Shown here piece by piece: positions 28,204 through 36,966 of a DNA stretch of 64,000 bases; within the stretch, counting starts at the first letter, position 1, and each line of letters starts with the position of its first letter. A model generated the notes under the pieces. It was not told the origin of the DNA and did no database searches. It saw only the letters and a program-made list of their open reading frames with translations. The translations under genes were made by a program, and so were the position numbers. Where the stretch lies: positions 1 to 64,000 of the forward strand of contig JAIOSF010000012.1 of NCBI GenBank assembly GCA_021107755.1, written 5' to 3'. Source of the DNA: Arcobacteraceae bacterium. Its GTDB lineage: Bacteria; Campylobacterota; Campylobacteria; Campylobacterales; Arcobacteraceae.

Positions 28204-30414
28204 ATGGTTCGATATAAGTATAAAATAAAAGGTATTGTTCAAGGTGTTGGATTTCGCCCTTTTGTTTATAAACTAGCATATCAATTTAACCTTATAGGGA
28301 ATGTTTTAAACGATAGTGATGGTGTAACTATAGAGCTTCAAGGAACTGCAAAAAATATAGAACTTTTTGATGAGGAGCTTTTAAATTCACTTCCACCATT
28401 GGCTCATATTGATAGTTTTGAAAAGCATCCTATATCTCTAAAAAATGAAACAACTTTTGAAATAATTCAGACAAATAATTCAAGTACGAAAACCACCCTT
28501 GTCTCTCCTGATATCAAAGTCTGTAATGATTGTTTAAATGATATAAAAAACAAAGAGAAATACCACAACTATTTCAATACAAACTGTACAAATTGTGGTC
28601 CTAGATATAGTATTATCAAAACCTTACCTTATGATAGAGTCAATACCTCTATGTCTGATTTTACCCTTTGTGATAGTTGCCAAAAAGAGTATGAAGACCC
28701 AACAAATAGAAGATACCATGCACAACCTATCTCTTGTAAAGAGTGTGGTCCACAATTAACTCTCAGTATCAAAAATAAAGTTGTAAATAGTAATGATGAG
28801 ATATTTTCAAAAACTGCAAACTTACTGCAAGAGGGAAAAATAGGTGCCATAAAAGGGATGGGTGGATTTCATATTGTTTGTGATGCTACCAATGATGACA
28901 CAATCACTAAGTTAAGAGCGTATAAAAATCGTCCAGCAAAACCATTTGCTATTATGTGTAAAGATTTAGAACAAATTCAAGCTATTGGAGATATTAATGA
29001 TAAAGAAGAAAAACTTCTTATCTCAAAAGAAGCACCAATAGTAGTACTTAATAAACTTCAAAATTCTAATATAAGTGATTTAATCGCACCAAATATCACT
29101 AAAATTGGATGTTTTTTACCCTATACCCCTATTCATTATTTACTTTTTGAACATCTTGATACCCCTATTGTGGCTACTAGTGCAAATATGGGTGGGGAAC
29201 CAATCATCATAGCAAAAGAGGAGATTGAGACTAAATTGCCATTTATAGATTTTATCCTTGATTTTAACAGAGATATTATCAATGCAATTGATGATAGTGT
29301 AGTACAAGTTATTGACAATAAAGTACAAACTTTACGACTCTCTCGTGGTTATGCACCAAAGGTTATTAAACTTCCTTTTAAAATTGATAAAAAGATACTT
29401 TGTGTTGGGGCAAACAATAAAAGTAGTATCACCATAGCTTTTGAAGATACTTTAATTTTGAGTGCCCATATTGGAGATTTGGACAATATTAAAGCATTTG
29501 AATATTTTACGAGAACTATAGAAACTTTTAAAAGGTTTTATGACTTTACCCCAGATATTATAGTACATGATTTACACCCAAACTATGAAACAACATTATG
29601 GGCTAAACAACAGAATATAAAACTAATTTCTGTACAACATCATTTAGCTCATATTTATAGTGTAAAAGCAGAACATAACTTACAAAAAAAAGAATATATA
29701 GGCTTCAGTTTTGATGGAACTGGTTATGGTCTTGATGAGACACTTTGGGGTGGGGAAGTTTTTATCAATGATAAAAGAGGTTACCACTTCAAACCTATGA
29801 AACTTTTAGGAGGGGAGAAAGCGATAAAAGAACCACGAAGAGTTGCAATGGCACTTTTATTTGAGAACTATACATTAGAAGAGATTATGAGATTTAATCT
29901 TCCTGTTACAAAAACATTTTCACAAATAGAATTAAACCTTTTATATCAAAGTTATGAAAAAAATATTAATAGTTTTGATACCACTTCTGTTGGAAGACTA
30001 TTTGACGCAGTTACATCCTTTTGTAATCTGTCTCAGATTTTATCCTATGAGGGGGAGAGTGGACTTCTCTTAGAATCTTATTACGATGAAACAATAACAA
30101 CAACTTTTAAGTGGAATATTACAAATGATATTATAGAGATTAAAATAGTTGAATTCATTCTTCACAATACTTATGATACAAAATTATTAGCTTCAATGCT
30201 TATAAATACACTATCACAAATTATTGTGGAACTTTCATCTAAAATCAATTTTGATGTTATACTTTCTGGTGGAGTCTTTCAAAATAAAACACTCCTTCAA
30301 AAAGTTTTAGTAGATCTAAAAGCAAACAATAAAAAATACCATATAAATGAAAAAACCCCACCAAGTGATGGCGGGGTTAGTTTAGGTCAAGCGTATTATC
30401 AGATAAACAACTAG
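28204..30414 (+). CDS. hypF: Carbamoyltransferase HypF (NiFe-hydrogenase maturation)
   Basis: 736 residues, full length. It has an N-terminal acylphosphatase domain (VQGVGFRPFVYKLA), two zinc-finger-like CxxC...CxxC blocks (CNDC/CTNCG and CDSC/CKECG), a YrdC-like domain (KGMGGFHIVCDA, RPAKPFAIM) and a C-terminal Kae1-like domain (QHHLAHIYSV, SFDGTGYG, LSGGVFQNK). HypF makes the carbamoyl group that becomes the CN ligands of the hydrogenase iron, working with HypE in the cytosol. It is separated by about 15 kb from the rest of the hyp genes (45.5-59.2 kb). Its stop overlaps the convergent rhodanese stop (CTAG). Confidence 0.96.
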   Translation: MVRYKYKIKGIVQGVGFRPFVYKLAYQFNLIGNVLNDSDGVTIELQGTAKNIELFDEELLNSLPPLAHIDSFEKHPISLKNETTFEIIQTNNSSTKTTLVSPDIKVCNDCLNDIKNKEKYHNYFNTNCTNCGPRYSIIKTLPYDRVNTSMSDFTLCDSCQKEYEDPTNRRYHAQPISCKECGPQLTLSIKNKVVNSNDEIFSKTANLLQEGKIGAIKGMGGFHIVCDATNDDTITKLRAYKNRPAKPFAIMCKDLEQIQAIGDINDKEEKLLISKEAPIVVLNKLQNSNISDLIAPNITKIGCFLPYTPIHYLLFEHLDTPIVATSANMGGEPIIIAKEEIETKLPFIDFILDFNRDIINAIDDSVVQVIDNKVQTLRLSRGYAPKVIKLPFKIDKKILCVGANNKSSITIAFEDTLILSAHIGDLDNIKAFEYFTRTIETFKRFYDFTPDIIVHDLHPNYETTLWAKQQNIKLISVQHHLAHIYSVKAEHNLQKKEYIGFSFDGTGYGLDETLWGGEVFINDKRGYHFKPMKLLGGEKAIKEPRRVAMALLFENYTLEEIMRFNLPVTKTFSQIELNLLYQSYEKNINSFDTTSVGRLFDAVTSFCNLSQILSYEGESGLLLESYYDETITTTFKWNITNDIIEIKIVEFILHNTYDTKLLASMLINTLSQIIVELSSKINFDVILSGGVFQNKTLLQKVLVDLKANNKKYHINEKTPPSDGGVSLGQAYYQINN

Positions 30415-31628
30415 ATACCTATAGGCTCATTTGCTTCCATTTTACATTCATTATTTTTATTACAATCAATGTTTGCATCTAGATAAAAAACTCTATCTAA
30501 ATCTTTTTTAACCTCTTCAAAATGTGCTCTACCTTCGATAGCTCTAGTCCCTGTTCCACAAAACATTATCACCTCTTTATCTTTTGGTATAGCTTCTACA
30601 AATTGTTGTGCTTTCTTATCTCCAACATAAATGTTGATAGCTCCAGGTATTGTACCTGATTTAAAATCTTCTTTTGAACGAACATCTACTAATACAACCG
30701 ATTTTGGAAGATTTTTATAGTTTTTTATAAACCACTCACCATCAACTGTACCTGTGTCAACTCCTAGCATTAAGTTACCCGATTTACTCATTTTTGCTTT
30801 TTTTGAATCTTTTTTTGCTGTAGCTTTACTGCTTCCACCTGTTATTGGGTAACCTGCTTTTTTCCACTCAGGAAATCCTGCTGCTAAAACTTTTACATTT
30901 TTATACCCTAGTGCTCTTAGTTTATCTGCTACAATATGAGATTTATCACAACCGTATCCACCACAGTAAGTTATAATTGAAGTTTTTTTATCTGCAGGCA
31001 TAAATCCAGCATATTTATCAAATTGTGTATCGGGTACATTTAAACTTCCAATTATAGTACTTCCAAAAAATTTAGGCCAAGGTCTTGCATCTATAAAAAG
31101 TGTATCTTTTTTCTCAAACATTGCTTTTGCAACATTTGGATCTATCTCAACATAGTTTTGTTTTTTCCATTGTGGCATACCAGCAATATAAACCTTTATA
31201 TTTTTATGCCCTTTTTTTATTAAATCTACAGCTAATTTAGGTGATTTAACACATTTGTATCCACCACAATAGATTATAAGCTCTTTTGTTTTACTCACTT
31301 TTCCTAAAACAGATTCATACATACTATCAAACTTTGTATCAGGCAATGCCAATGCACTTGGTATATGTGATACTTGGTATTTTTTTAAAGGTCTTGCATC
31401 AATAACTACTGCAATTGCTCCTTTTCTCGTACCATTACCAATAGCTTTTAGAACATGTTCATAGTCTACAATCTCTAAGTTATGTTCCTTAATCATCTTC
31501 TTAACAGACACTGCTGCTTGAATATCAAACCTCTTTTGCTCAATACTTGAAAGTGCAAATGCACTAGAACCTACAAATAATACTGCTAACACTACTATGC
31601 TAGTGAATTTATTTACTAATTTCATCAT
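30411..31628 (-). CDS. Periplasmic protein with three rhodanese domains
   Basis: 405 residues with a signal peptide (FTSIVVLAVLFVGSSAFA). Three rhodanese-like domains follow, each with a catalytic-position cysteine: IIYCGGYKC, IITYCGGYGC and VIMFCGTGTRA. A Lys/Ser-rich linker separates domains 2 and 3. Rhodaneses transfer sulfane sulfur to thiophilic acceptors; a secreted triple-domain protein fits handling of thiosulfate or polysulfide outside the membrane. It is next to mnmA and the cysteine and methionine genes but has its own 190-base upstream region containing a GTAAC/GTTAC inverted repeat (31659-31674). Substrate unknown. Confidence 0.88.
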   Translation of the reverse strand: MMKLVNKFTSIVVLAVLFVGSSAFALSSIEQKRFDIQAAVSVKKMIKEHNLEIVDYEHVLKAIGNGTRKGAIAVVIDARPLKKYQVSHIPSALALPDTKFDSMYESVLGKVSKTKELIIYCGGYKCVKSPKLAVDLIKKGHKNIKVYIAGMPQWKKQNYVEIDPNVAKAMFEKKDTLFIDARPWPKFFGSTIIGSLNVPDTQFDKYAGFMPADKKTSIITYCGGYGCDKSHIVADKLRALGYKNVKVLAAGFPEWKKAGYPITGGSSKATAKKDSKKAKMSKSGNLMLGVDTGTVDGEWFIKNYKNLPKSVVLVDVRSKEDFKSGTIPGAINIYVGDKKAQQFVEAIPKDKEVIMFCGTGTRAIEGRAHFEEVKKDLDRVFYLDANIDCNKNNECKMEANEPIGI

Positions 31629-31818
31629 ATCCCCTCTGTAATCAATTTTAAATATTAAGTAACAACTGCGTTACAACCATTTTATCTTCCTCTTATAGGC
31701 ATTGTATCATACTTTTATTAAAGACAAAACCCTATTTTAAATACAAAAAAGGTAGCTTATAATTTATTGGTTAAAGAATAATTATAGGATAAAAAAATAT
31801 TAAAATAAAAAATAGGAT

Positions 31819-32856
31819 TTATTTAGAGAAAGTTTTAGTAATCCAACCACTTCCTAAAACTTTTTCATCTTGATAAAAAACAGCTACTTGCCCACAAGCA
31901 ACTCCAAAAGCTGGTTCTTTTAACTCAACTTTTGCCACATTATCTTGTATAGTTACTTGACAAGCTATTTTTGTAGTACGATATCTTAGTTTAATGGTAC
32001 ACTCAAAATTCACCTTATCTATAAATAAATTCAGATCTTCTAATTGAACGCTAGAAATATACAACTCCTCTTTTTTACAAACAACTATTGTATTATTTTT
32101 AGGATTTAACTCTTTTACAAAATGTGGATCATGAGCTCCATGAACATAAAAACCTTTTCTTTTACCAATAGTATAGTGCATATATCCCTTATGGTGTCCT
32201 ATCTCATTTCCCTTTATATCTAAAGCTTTTCCTTCATTATCTATAGAATGATGTTTTTTTAAAATATCTGTATAAACAGTATCTACAAAACATATCTCTT
32301 GAGATTCTTTCCCTTGTGCTATATCTTTAATAGCAGGTATAGTAGAGCCAAGTTTTATAATATCCTCTTTTTTATATTTTGACATGGGAAAAATAATACT
32401 CTTTAAAGCATCTTGTTTAATTTGCCCTAAAAAATAACTTTGGTCTTTTGATTTGTCATCTGCTTCATAGATAAACTCACCATCAGTTTTTGCATAATGT
32501 CCTGTAGCTAAATAATCTGCACCTAAACTTTTTGTAAAATCTAACAGTGCTCCAAATTTTATAGTACGATTACACTTTACACAAGGATTTGGAGTATTCC
32601 CTTTTTCATATTCTGATACAAAATAGTCATACACCTCCTCCTTAAATTTATCACTCAAATCTAAGATATGATACTCTATTCCAAGAGAGGAAGCGACTTT
32701 TTTCCCTGATTCTATATTTTTTTCATGATAATTTTCCACAAGATTATGAAGCTTCATATAAACTCCAATTACCTCATAACCCTCTTGTTGTAAAAGATAT
32801 GCCGTCACAGAAGAGTCAACTCCACCACTCATACCTACTACTATTTTTTTACTCAT
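31819..32856 (-). CDS. mnmA: tRNA-specific 2-thiouridylase MnmA
   Basis: 345 residues, full length. PP-loop VGMSGGVDSSVTAYLL at the start, catalytic cysteines in NPCVKCNRTIKFG and SQEICFVD, and the later HYTIGKRKGFYVHG. MnmA activates U34 of Glu, Gln and Lys tRNAs with ATP and inserts sulfur in the cytosol. It follows metY with a 9-base gap and is probably at the end of the rrf2-cysK-csd-metY-mnmA operon, which ties tRNA thiolation to the sulfur supply. Nothing unusual is seen. Confidence 0.97.
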   Translation of the reverse strand: MSKKIVVGMSGGVDSSVTAYLLQQEGYEVIGVYMKLHNLVENYHEKNIESGKKVASSLGIEYHILDLSDKFKEEVYDYFVSEYEKGNTPNPCVKCNRTIKFGALLDFTKSLGADYLATGHYAKTDGEFIYEADDKSKDQSYFLGQIKQDALKSIIFPMSKYKKEDIIKLGSTIPAIKDIAQGKESQEICFVDTVYTDILKKHHSIDNEGKALDIKGNEIGHHKGYMHYTIGKRKGFYVHGAHDPHFVKELNPKNNTIVVCKKEELYISSVQLEDLNLFIDKVNFECTIKLRYRTTKIACQVTIQDNVAKVELKEPAFGVACGQVAVFYQDEKVLGSGWITKTFSK

Positions 32857-32865
32857 AATCTTCTT

Positions 32866-34131
32866 CTATGCATTCAGTGCTAGTTTTAAATCTTCAATTA
32901 AATCATCAGCATCTTCAAGTCCAATACTTAATCTAATCAAACCCTGTGAAATACCAATTTTAGCCTGTTCATCTAAAGGTATTTGTTGGTGTGTTGTTGA
33001 TGATGGATGGGTAATAATAGATTTTGAATCACCAATATTTACAACTATTGAAAACAGTTTTGTATTATCAAGTATTTTCCAAGCAGTATCTTTATTGGCA
33101 ACTTCAAAACTCAATAATCCACTACATAATCCATCTTTAAAATATTTTTTTGACAAATTGTTGTATTTATTAGTTTCTAATCCTGGATAATTTAGATTTG
33201 AAACTTTTGGATGAGACTCTAAAAATTTTGCAACTTTTAGTGTATTATGACTATGTTTTTCAATTCGTAGACTCAATGTCTCTAAACTTTGTATCAATGA
33301 CCAAGAGTTAAAAGGTGATGGAGTTGCCCCAATATCTCTTAAAAGTGCCAGTCTGATTCTAAGGTTAAATGGTGGAAATGGTAAATCTGTATACACTAAA
33401 CCATGATAACTCTCATCAGGTGTAAAGAAGTGTGAATATCTTGGATTGTCTTTAAAAAACTCCAATAAACCATCTCTATCAATAATCGCACCACCAAGTG
33501 CTAAACCTTGACCAGAAATATATTTACTACAACTATGGACTACTATATCTGTTCCATGTGCAATTGGATTTACTAAATATGGAGTTGCAACTGTATTATC
33601 ACAAATAGAGATAATCCCATGTTTTTTTGCAACAGCACTAATAGCATCTATATCTGCTACTACAATTTGTGGGTTTGAGAGTGACTCAAAAAATATCGCT
33701 TTTGTTTTATCATCTACAAGTGATTCAATAGTTGAAGGATCATCAAGATTAAAAACTCTTGCTTCAAGTCCAAATCTTTTAAGTGTATGTTTAAAAAGTG
33801 TTACACTTCCCCCATAAATTTTATCAGAGATTATTATATTATCCCCTGCTTCTATTAGGTTTGAAATCGCATAAAATATCGCTGCTTGACCACTTGAAGT
33901 TGCTAATGCACTTGCACCCCCTTCAAGTTGAGCAAGTCGTGCTTCAAGTACTGCTGTTGTAGGATTAGTTAACCTTGTATAGATATTCCCTAAATCTTGT
34001 AAAGTAAATCTATCTGATGCTTGTTTTGCACTTTGAAATGCATACGCTGTTGTTTGATATATTGGCACTGCTGTTGTACCTTGAGTGTCTTTTTCATATC
34101 CATGGTGGATAGCTATTGTTTCTTTATTCAT
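32866..34131 (-). CDS. metY: O-acetylhomoserine sulfhydrylase (MetY-type)
   Basis: 421 residues of the Cys/Met-metabolism PLP family: YQTTAYAFQSAKQASDRF, the PLP-lysine context VVHSCSKYISGQG, and LIRLSIGLEDADDLIEDL at the end. The length (about 420) and the long insert after the PLP lysine fit O-acetylhomoserine sulfhydrylase rather than cystathionine gamma-synthase. It makes homocysteine from O-acetylhomoserine and sulfide. Start and upstream stop share bases (TAATG), so it is coupled to the class-V aminotransferase gene before it. The operon context (Rrf2, cysK) agrees with sulfide assimilation. Confidence 0.9.
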   Translation of the reverse strand: MNKETIAIHHGYEKDTQGTTAVPIYQTTAYAFQSAKQASDRFTLQDLGNIYTRLTNPTTAVLEARLAQLEGGASALATSSGQAAIFYAISNLIEAGDNIIISDKIYGGSVTLFKHTLKRFGLEARVFNLDDPSTIESLVDDKTKAIFFESLSNPQIVVADIDAISAVAKKHGIISICDNTVATPYLVNPIAHGTDIVVHSCSKYISGQGLALGGAIIDRDGLLEFFKDNPRYSHFFTPDESYHGLVYTDLPFPPFNLRIRLALLRDIGATPSPFNSWSLIQSLETLSLRIEKHSHNTLKVAKFLESHPKVSNLNYPGLETNKYNNLSKKYFKDGLCSGLLSFEVANKDTAWKILDNTKLFSIVVNIGDSKSIITHPSSTTHQQIPLDEQAKIGISQGLIRLSIGLEDADDLIEDLKLALNA

Positions 34132-35456
34132 TATTTTTCCTTTAATTCTTTTATTGATTCTTTTAGTGCAAAAAGTAAATATTCTATACTTTCTATACTA
34201 TGTGTGTAATTTACACTTATTCTTAACCAGCTTGGTTTTTCATCTGTTTTATTTTTTTTATTGATACCAAACAAGTCATGACCATAAGGACCAGCACAAC
34301 TGCATCCTGCTCTCGTTTGTATTCCAAACTTTTGCGATAATTTTTCACATAATTCATACGGAGTAACACCATGAAAATTAATAGCCAAAATCCCAACACT
34401 TCTGTGATTTTCATTTTGTCCATAGATGGTGTACCCCTTTAGCATGGCTAATCCATCTTTTAATACTTTAAAGAGTTCTTCTTTTCTTTCTTGAATTCTT
34501 TTTATCCCTATCTCATCTCTTAATTGATATGCAAAAGAGGCTTTAATAAGCTGTAAAATAGCTGGTGTTCCTGCATCTTCTCTTATTTCAATATCACTAT
34601 TAAAAATATGTTCATCTTTTGAAACAAAGGCAACTGTTCCCCCACCTGCAAAAGTTGGTGATTCTTTTTCATTGATTAAACTTCTTCTAATTGCTAACAA
34701 TCCACAAGTACCAGGTCCACCTAGTAATTTATGAGGAGAGAGAAAAATTGCATCAAACATTTTACTATCTACATTTAAACATGGTGAAGATGCTGCACTA
34801 TCAAAAGTAATAATTGCATTATATTTTCTTAATAACTTAGATATTTTCTCATATGGTGATATTATCCCAGTTACATTAGAAGCTGTAGAAAATGCACCAA
34901 TAATTTGTCTATGTTGATTCTTTTTTAATACACTAGATAAATATCTCAAATCTACATTTCCTGTTTTATCTAAAGGGACTCTAATAACATCACAAATTCC
35001 CTCTCTATAACTTATCTCATTTGAATGATGTTCAAATGGTCCAACAATTATAAGTGGTACATCAATATCCATAATCTCAAACTTAAATCTATTTCTTGTA
35101 GATGGAGGCATATAAATTCCCAATAACTCTTGAAACTTTTTAATTGCTCCTGTTGCTCCTGTACCACAAGGTAAAAGGACAAAATCATCCTCTAATTCTA
35201 AATATTTTTTTAAATTTCTCCTTGCTATATCATAATAATAAGAGGTGGTTTTAGCATCACTTGAAAAATCTGAATGTGTATTTGCATAGGTAGTTAAAAC
35301 CTCTTGTATTCTATTTTCAATTGGTCTAAACCCAAGTCCCGATGCTGTATAGTCAAAATATTTTTCTTTATTTACACCTATAATTTCATCATTTAAATCT
35401 TTAAAACTTATATCTTTAGTTACGAATGGTCTAAAAATATTATTATCATTGTTCAT
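34131..35456 (-). CDS. Class-V aminotransferase-fold PLP enzyme, cysteine-desulfurase-like
   Basis: 441 residues. Visible features are DYTASGLGFRPIE near the start, HSDFSS, a PLP lysine in IFLSPHKLLGGPGTCGLL, and the C-terminal RAGCSCAGPYGHDL that carries cysteines where SufS-type enzymes have the sulfur-accepting Cys. It is longer than SufS (about 410). The group includes cysteine desulfurases and related lyases, so the precise reaction is open. It lies between cysK and metY in the sulfur operon and may mobilise sulfur from cysteine. It is distinct from the NifS at the left edge. Confidence 0.8.
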   Translation of the reverse strand: MNNDNNIFRPFVTKDISFKDLNDEIIGVNKEKYFDYTASGLGFRPIENRIQEVLTTYANTHSDFSSDAKTTSYYYDIARRNLKKYLELEDDFVLLPCGTGATGAIKKFQELLGIYMPPSTRNRFKFEIMDIDVPLIIVGPFEHHSNEISYREGICDVIRVPLDKTGNVDLRYLSSVLKKNQHRQIIGAFSTASNVTGIISPYEKISKLLRKYNAIITFDSAASSPCLNVDSKMFDAIFLSPHKLLGGPGTCGLLAIRRSLINEKESPTFAGGGTVAFVSKDEHIFNSDIEIREDAGTPAILQLIKASFAYQLRDEIGIKRIQERKEELFKVLKDGLAMLKGYTIYGQNENHRSVGILAINFHGVTPYELCEKLSQKFGIQTRAGCSCAGPYGHDLFGINKKNKTDEKPSWLRISVNYTHSIESIEYLLFALKESIKELKEK

Positions 35457-35483
35457 TTTTTACCTTTTATTGCAAGTCAACCC

Positions 35484-36404
35484 TTATGAATACAGGGCTG
35501 TACTTAAATATCTTTCCCCTGTATCACAAAGGATTGTCACTATTGTTTTTCCTTTGTTCTCATCTCTTGAAGCTACTTGTGTAGCTGCCCATACATTTGC
35601 CCCAGCAGAAATTCCTACTAGTAGTCCCTCATTTTTAGCCAATTCTCTTGATGTTTCAAAAGCATCTTCATCATCAACTCTTACAACCTCATCAAATATT
35701 TTTTGATTAAGAACTGCTGGTATAAAACCAGCTCCTATCCCTTGTATTTTATGAGGTCCTGCTTTTTCACCTGATATTACAGCTGAACTTGAAGGCTCCA
35801 CTGCAATAATTTTTGCCTCAGGATTGTGTTTTTTTACAATTTCTGAAATTCCTGTTAATGTTCCCCCTGTTCCAACAGCGGCAACAACAATATCTACTTT
35901 TCCATCTGTATCTTTTAATATCTCTAATGCAGTAGTTTCTCTATGCATTTGGGGATTTGCTGGATTATTAAACTGTTGAGGCATAAAACTATTATCAATC
36001 TCTTTTACTAACTCTTCAGCTCGTAGAATTGCTCCACCCATACCCTTTGATGCTTCTGTCAAATCAATCTTGGCACCAAGAGCTTTTAATAACTGTCTTC
36101 TCTCTAAACTCATAGATTCAGGCATTGTAAGTGTTAATTGTAACCCTTTTGCAGCACAAACCATAGCAAGACCAATACCTGTATTTCCACTTGTTGGTTC
36201 TATTATTATTGTCTCTTTATTTATTTTTCCATCTTTGATTCCTGCTTCAATCATAGCAAGGGCTATTCTATCTTTTACAGAACTTGACGGATTCATAAAT
36301 TCACATTTCCCTAAAATCTCTGCCCCTGTTTCATTTGAAAACTTATTTATTCTTACAAGTGGTGTATTTCCTACTAATTCTGTCACATTATTTGCTATTT
36401 TCAT
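35484..36404 (-). CDS. cysK: Cysteine synthase A (O-acetylserine sulfhydrylase)
   Basis: 306 residues, normal length. PLP-lysine motif SSSVKDRIALAMI, substrate loop EPTSGNTGIGLAMV, glycine-rich VAAVGTGGTLTGI and the end ILCDTGERYLST are all present. It condenses O-acetylserine with sulfide to give cysteine in the cytosol. It is the second gene after the Rrf2 regulator (10-base gap) and is followed by the desulfurase-like gene. Regulation by the Rrf2 protein through the promoter at 36859-36894 is likely. Confidence 0.96.
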   Translation of the reverse strand: MKIANNVTELVGNTPLVRINKFSNETGAEILGKCEFMNPSSSVKDRIALAMIEAGIKDGKINKETIIIEPTSGNTGIGLAMVCAAKGLQLTLTMPESMSLERRQLLKALGAKIDLTEASKGMGGAILRAEELVKEIDNSFMPQQFNNPANPQMHRETTALEILKDTDGKVDIVVAAVGTGGTLTGISEIVKKHNPEAKIIAVEPSSSAVISGEKAGPHKIQGIGAGFIPAVLNQKIFDEVVRVDDEDAFETSRELAKNEGLLVGISAGANVWAATQVASRDENKGKTIVTILCDTGERYLSTALYS

Positions 36405-36414
36405 TTTGTTATCC

Positions 36415-36828
36415 TTATATGTAATATACTAAATTTGAAGAATCTTTTTCTAAGAACTCTTCTAATTCACTAATAGTAATTTGAAAAATCTTTTCTACTT
36501 TCTTTTGAGTATCTTCCCAAAAAGGTTGTAAAATATTTTTATCTGTACTACTGTCTGTTTGTGCAAAACAGCACTCTAATGATTGTAATACATCAAATAC
36601 AGTAATATTGTTTGGATCTTTAGCTAACTTATATCCACCACTAGCACCTCTAATACTCATCACAAGCCCTGATTTTTTTAATACAACCAAAATCTGTTCA
36701 AGATAATTTTGAGGAATATCTCCTGCTTTAGCAATCTCTTTGGTTTGTAATAATTCTTTATCTTTTTGTCTTGCTAGAATAAGAACTGCTGTTAAACCAT
36801 ACTCGCCTTTTGTTGATACTATTGCCAT
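36415..36828 (-). CDS. Rrf2-family transcriptional regulator (CymR/CysR-like)
   Basis: 137 residues. The N-terminal winged helix is typical of Rrf2 (GEYGLTAVLILARQK, KEIAKAGDIPQNYLEQILVVLKKSGLVMSIRGASGGYKLAKDP). IscR-type regulators bind an Fe-S cluster with three spaced cysteines; here there is only an adjacent pair (LECCF), so a cluster of that type is unlikely. CymR in Firmicutes senses cysteine status through CysK, and here the gene is directly upstream of cysK. Its own promoter carries the shared TTACTTGACATT box, so autoregulation and control of the whole sulfur block are inferred. Confidence 0.88.
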   Translation of the reverse strand: MAIVSTKGEYGLTAVLILARQKDKELLQTKEIAKAGDIPQNYLEQILVVLKKSGLVMSIRGASGGYKLAKDPNNITVFDVLQSLECCFAQTDSSTDKNILQPFWEDTQKKVEKIFQITISELEEFLEKDSSNLVYYI

Positions 36829-36858
36829 TTTAAATTCCTTTTATCTTAAAATTGTAAA

Positions 36859-36894
36859 ATTATAGCACAGTTCATTTTCAATGTCAAGTAAATC
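36859..36894 (-). promoter_or_regulatory. Promoter with sulfur box, drives rrf2-cysK-csd-metY-mnmA
   Basis: On the minus strand GATTTACTTGACATT (36894-36880) contains TTGACA at 36887-36882, then 17 bases and TATAAT at 36864-36859. The 12-base core TTACTTGACATT is identical to the boxes at 42046-42057, 43543-43554 and 43565-43576. A repressor on the core would cover the -35. Confidence 0.8.
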
Positions 36895-36966
36895 TATATG
36901 ATTTTATAAGATTAAAACTATTTTACATATAATTTGATATTTAAAAATATAAATTTCCTTTTAACA

